NCBI GenBank assembly: GCA_905479265.1 | Contig: CAJQLX010000022.1 | Span: 1-64,000 of the forward strand | Length of the DNA stretch: 64,000 bases | Reading direction: 5' to 3' | Source: an uncultured Alphaproteobacteria bacterium | Lineage (GTDB): Bacteria > Pseudomonadota > Alphaproteobacteria > UBA7985 | Shown here: in pieces, positions 63,224 through 64,000 of the stretch | Layout: every line of letters begins with the position of its first letter | Position numbering within the stretch: position 1 is the stretch's first letter | Notes under the pieces: model-generated | The model's input: the letters and a program-made list of their open reading frames with translations, nothing else | Told to the model about the DNA's origin: nothing | Database searches by the model: none | Program-made: the position numbers and the translations under genes

Positions 63224-63813
63224 CTTTCTGCCAGCTGAAGCGCGGCGAGTAGCTTATCCAAATCAGTTTCTAGCGTATCCAACTGCTTGTTGATGGTTGG
63301 CAGTTGCTGCACCAGACGGGCGCGCTGTGCGATTGCATCGCTGTCTGATGTGCTGGAGCTGTTCTGGATGAACTTGGTCACGGTCGTTTGGCGACGGCGG
63401 ACTTTCTCGATCTTCCGTGCCGTTAGTTCGAGGCGTTTGGCGAGAAGATTGATCGTCGCGGTATTAACCTCAATCGCTTCTGCCAACTTCGCTTCGATCG
63501 AAACAATTTCTTCCTTGAGCAGATCAGCCTGAACTTTTTGGCTCGCGACCTGCAAGTGGTAGGATTCCAATTGCTCTTTGAACTTTGCACAGCTGACGGA
63601 TGTAAAGCTGCTTGCGGAGCACAGACGCTCGTACTTTTGGTTCTGTGCAGCAAGGACGGCAACGTTACGGGCAATCTGCTCGTCGTAAGCGATACTGGTT
63701 TCGCTCAAGCGCAGATGCTCTTCCTTGATCGCTTTTGGGTTCGCGGTGGCCATGTTGGCTGTGCCAAGAGAGACACAGATGGAAATACCCAACAGCGCAA
63801 TATGCTTTTTCAT
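63205..63813 (-). CDS. Periplasmic coiled-coil protein, unknown function
   Basis: 202 residues from the ATG at 63813 (GAGAGAA upstream); the track start at 63891 adds nothing recognisable. A signal peptide (MKKHIALLGISICVSLGTANMATA) is followed by a nearly uninterrupted helical, Gln/Glu/Lys-rich coiled coil (AVLAAQNQKYERL, EEIVSIEAKLAEAIEVN, LEKVRRRQT-type stretch). Two cysteines (CSASSFTSVSC) lie close together. Resembles a periplasmic TolC-like or stabiliser-type helix pair only in outline; no family recognised. Convergent with sufA. Confidence 0.7.
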   Translation of the reverse strand: MKKHIALLGISICVSLGTANMATANPKAIKEEHLRLSETSIAYDEQIARNVAVLAAQNQKYERLCSASSFTSVSCAKFKEQLESYHLQVASQKVQADLLKEEIVSIEAKLAEAIEVNTATINLLAKRLELTARKIEKVRRRQTTVTKFIQNSSSTSDSDAIAQRARLVQQLPTINKQLDTLETDLDKLLAALQLAESQKATD

Positions 63814-64000
63814 TTCTCTCGTTCCAACAGTAATACTAGGGTAACATTCCCTTAAAGATAGGCATAAATCGGGCCGTTTCTCGTCTGACACGCTTATTGG
63901 CTGCCTTTTTTCGTATTCCTCTCAAATTGGTAATACATACGGGCGTATTCAGCATTTCTCATCGCAAAATCGAACCCGATGCCCACATTATTGTTAGCTT

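Overview
The window is a gene-dense chromosomal segment (GC in the mid-50s percent by eye) of a free-living, aerobic alphaproteobacterium. Lineage markers are the mdh-sucC-sucD and sucA-sucB TCA genes, the erpA/xthA/dgt/argS/SPOR/scpA/scpB/tatABC neighbourhood, an Rrf2-controlled SUF operon with a scaffold and DUF59 protein, bacterial leucyltransferase Bpt with ClpS/ClpA, SapC, the extensin-like family and an elongated RibA. The order is not resolved. I see no insertion sequence, prophage, CRISPR array or integron; it is core and shell genome with a few unusual inserts.

Layout. 1-8.6 kb: tRNA-Lys, ribA, a lipoprotein, a MipA/OmpV-type outer membrane protein, the ycjX-ycjF-small membrane protein operon, an extensin-like (LAS-type) protein and an alpha/beta hydrolase. 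8.8-15 kb: YcgN-type cysteine cluster protein, TetR regulator, envelope enzymes MepK-like DUF882 and LdtD-like L,D-transpeptidase, a second lipoprotein related to the first, and a translationally coupled sapC/PPOX pair. 15.2-19.3 kb: a four-gene operon built around a Ras/Rab-like small GTPase, with a coiled-coil protein, a membrane protein that looks like a roadblock-type cytoplasmic domain joined to an OmpA-like periplasmic domain, and a degenerate PAS/histidine-kinase-like protein. This is the best candidate for an undescribed system. 19.3-21.4 kb: EnvZ/OmpR-like two-component pair. 21.6-28.2 kb: small exported protein, clpS-clpA, Mpo1-like protein, GNAT/DUF482 protein, nth, ridA. 28.7-37.9 kb: TCA genes mdh, sucCD, sucA, sucB, interrupted by a beta-lactamase-fold lipoprotein that has lost the SxxK lysine. 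37.9-46 kb: metZ with a divergent Lrp regulator, NhaD-like antiporter, bpt, ilvD, an Imm51-like orphan, an amidase. 46-56 kb: xthA, erpA, dgt, argS, SPOR protein, scpAB, tatABC (TatC is enlarged). 56-63.2 kb: SUF operon: Rrf2 regulator, sufB, a PdxJ of unusual type, sufC, sufD, sufS, IscU/SufU-like scaffold, DUF59/SufT-like protein, sufA. The end holds a convergent periplasmic coiled-coil protein.

How the genes work together. The SUF operon makes Fe-S clusters; SufS needs pyridoxal phosphate, and a PLP-biosynthetic gene lies between sufB and sufC. ErpA and SufA are two A-type carriers for clients such as IlvD and Nth, both encoded here. A sigma70-like promoter and a 27-bp palindrome directly upstream of the rrf2-suf operon suggest autoregulated repression. 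ClpS, ClpA and Bpt together give the recognition and unfolding side of the bacterial N-degron pathway. LdtD, the DUF882 protein, the extensin-like protein, the SPOR protein and the GTPase operon membrane protein all concern the cell wall or its anchoring. Tat translocase genes lie in the same window as the DUF882 protein, which carries a twin-arginine type leader.

All calls come from reading motifs; no database search was possible. Start codons are argued from ribosome-binding sites, overlaps and family length where these help.
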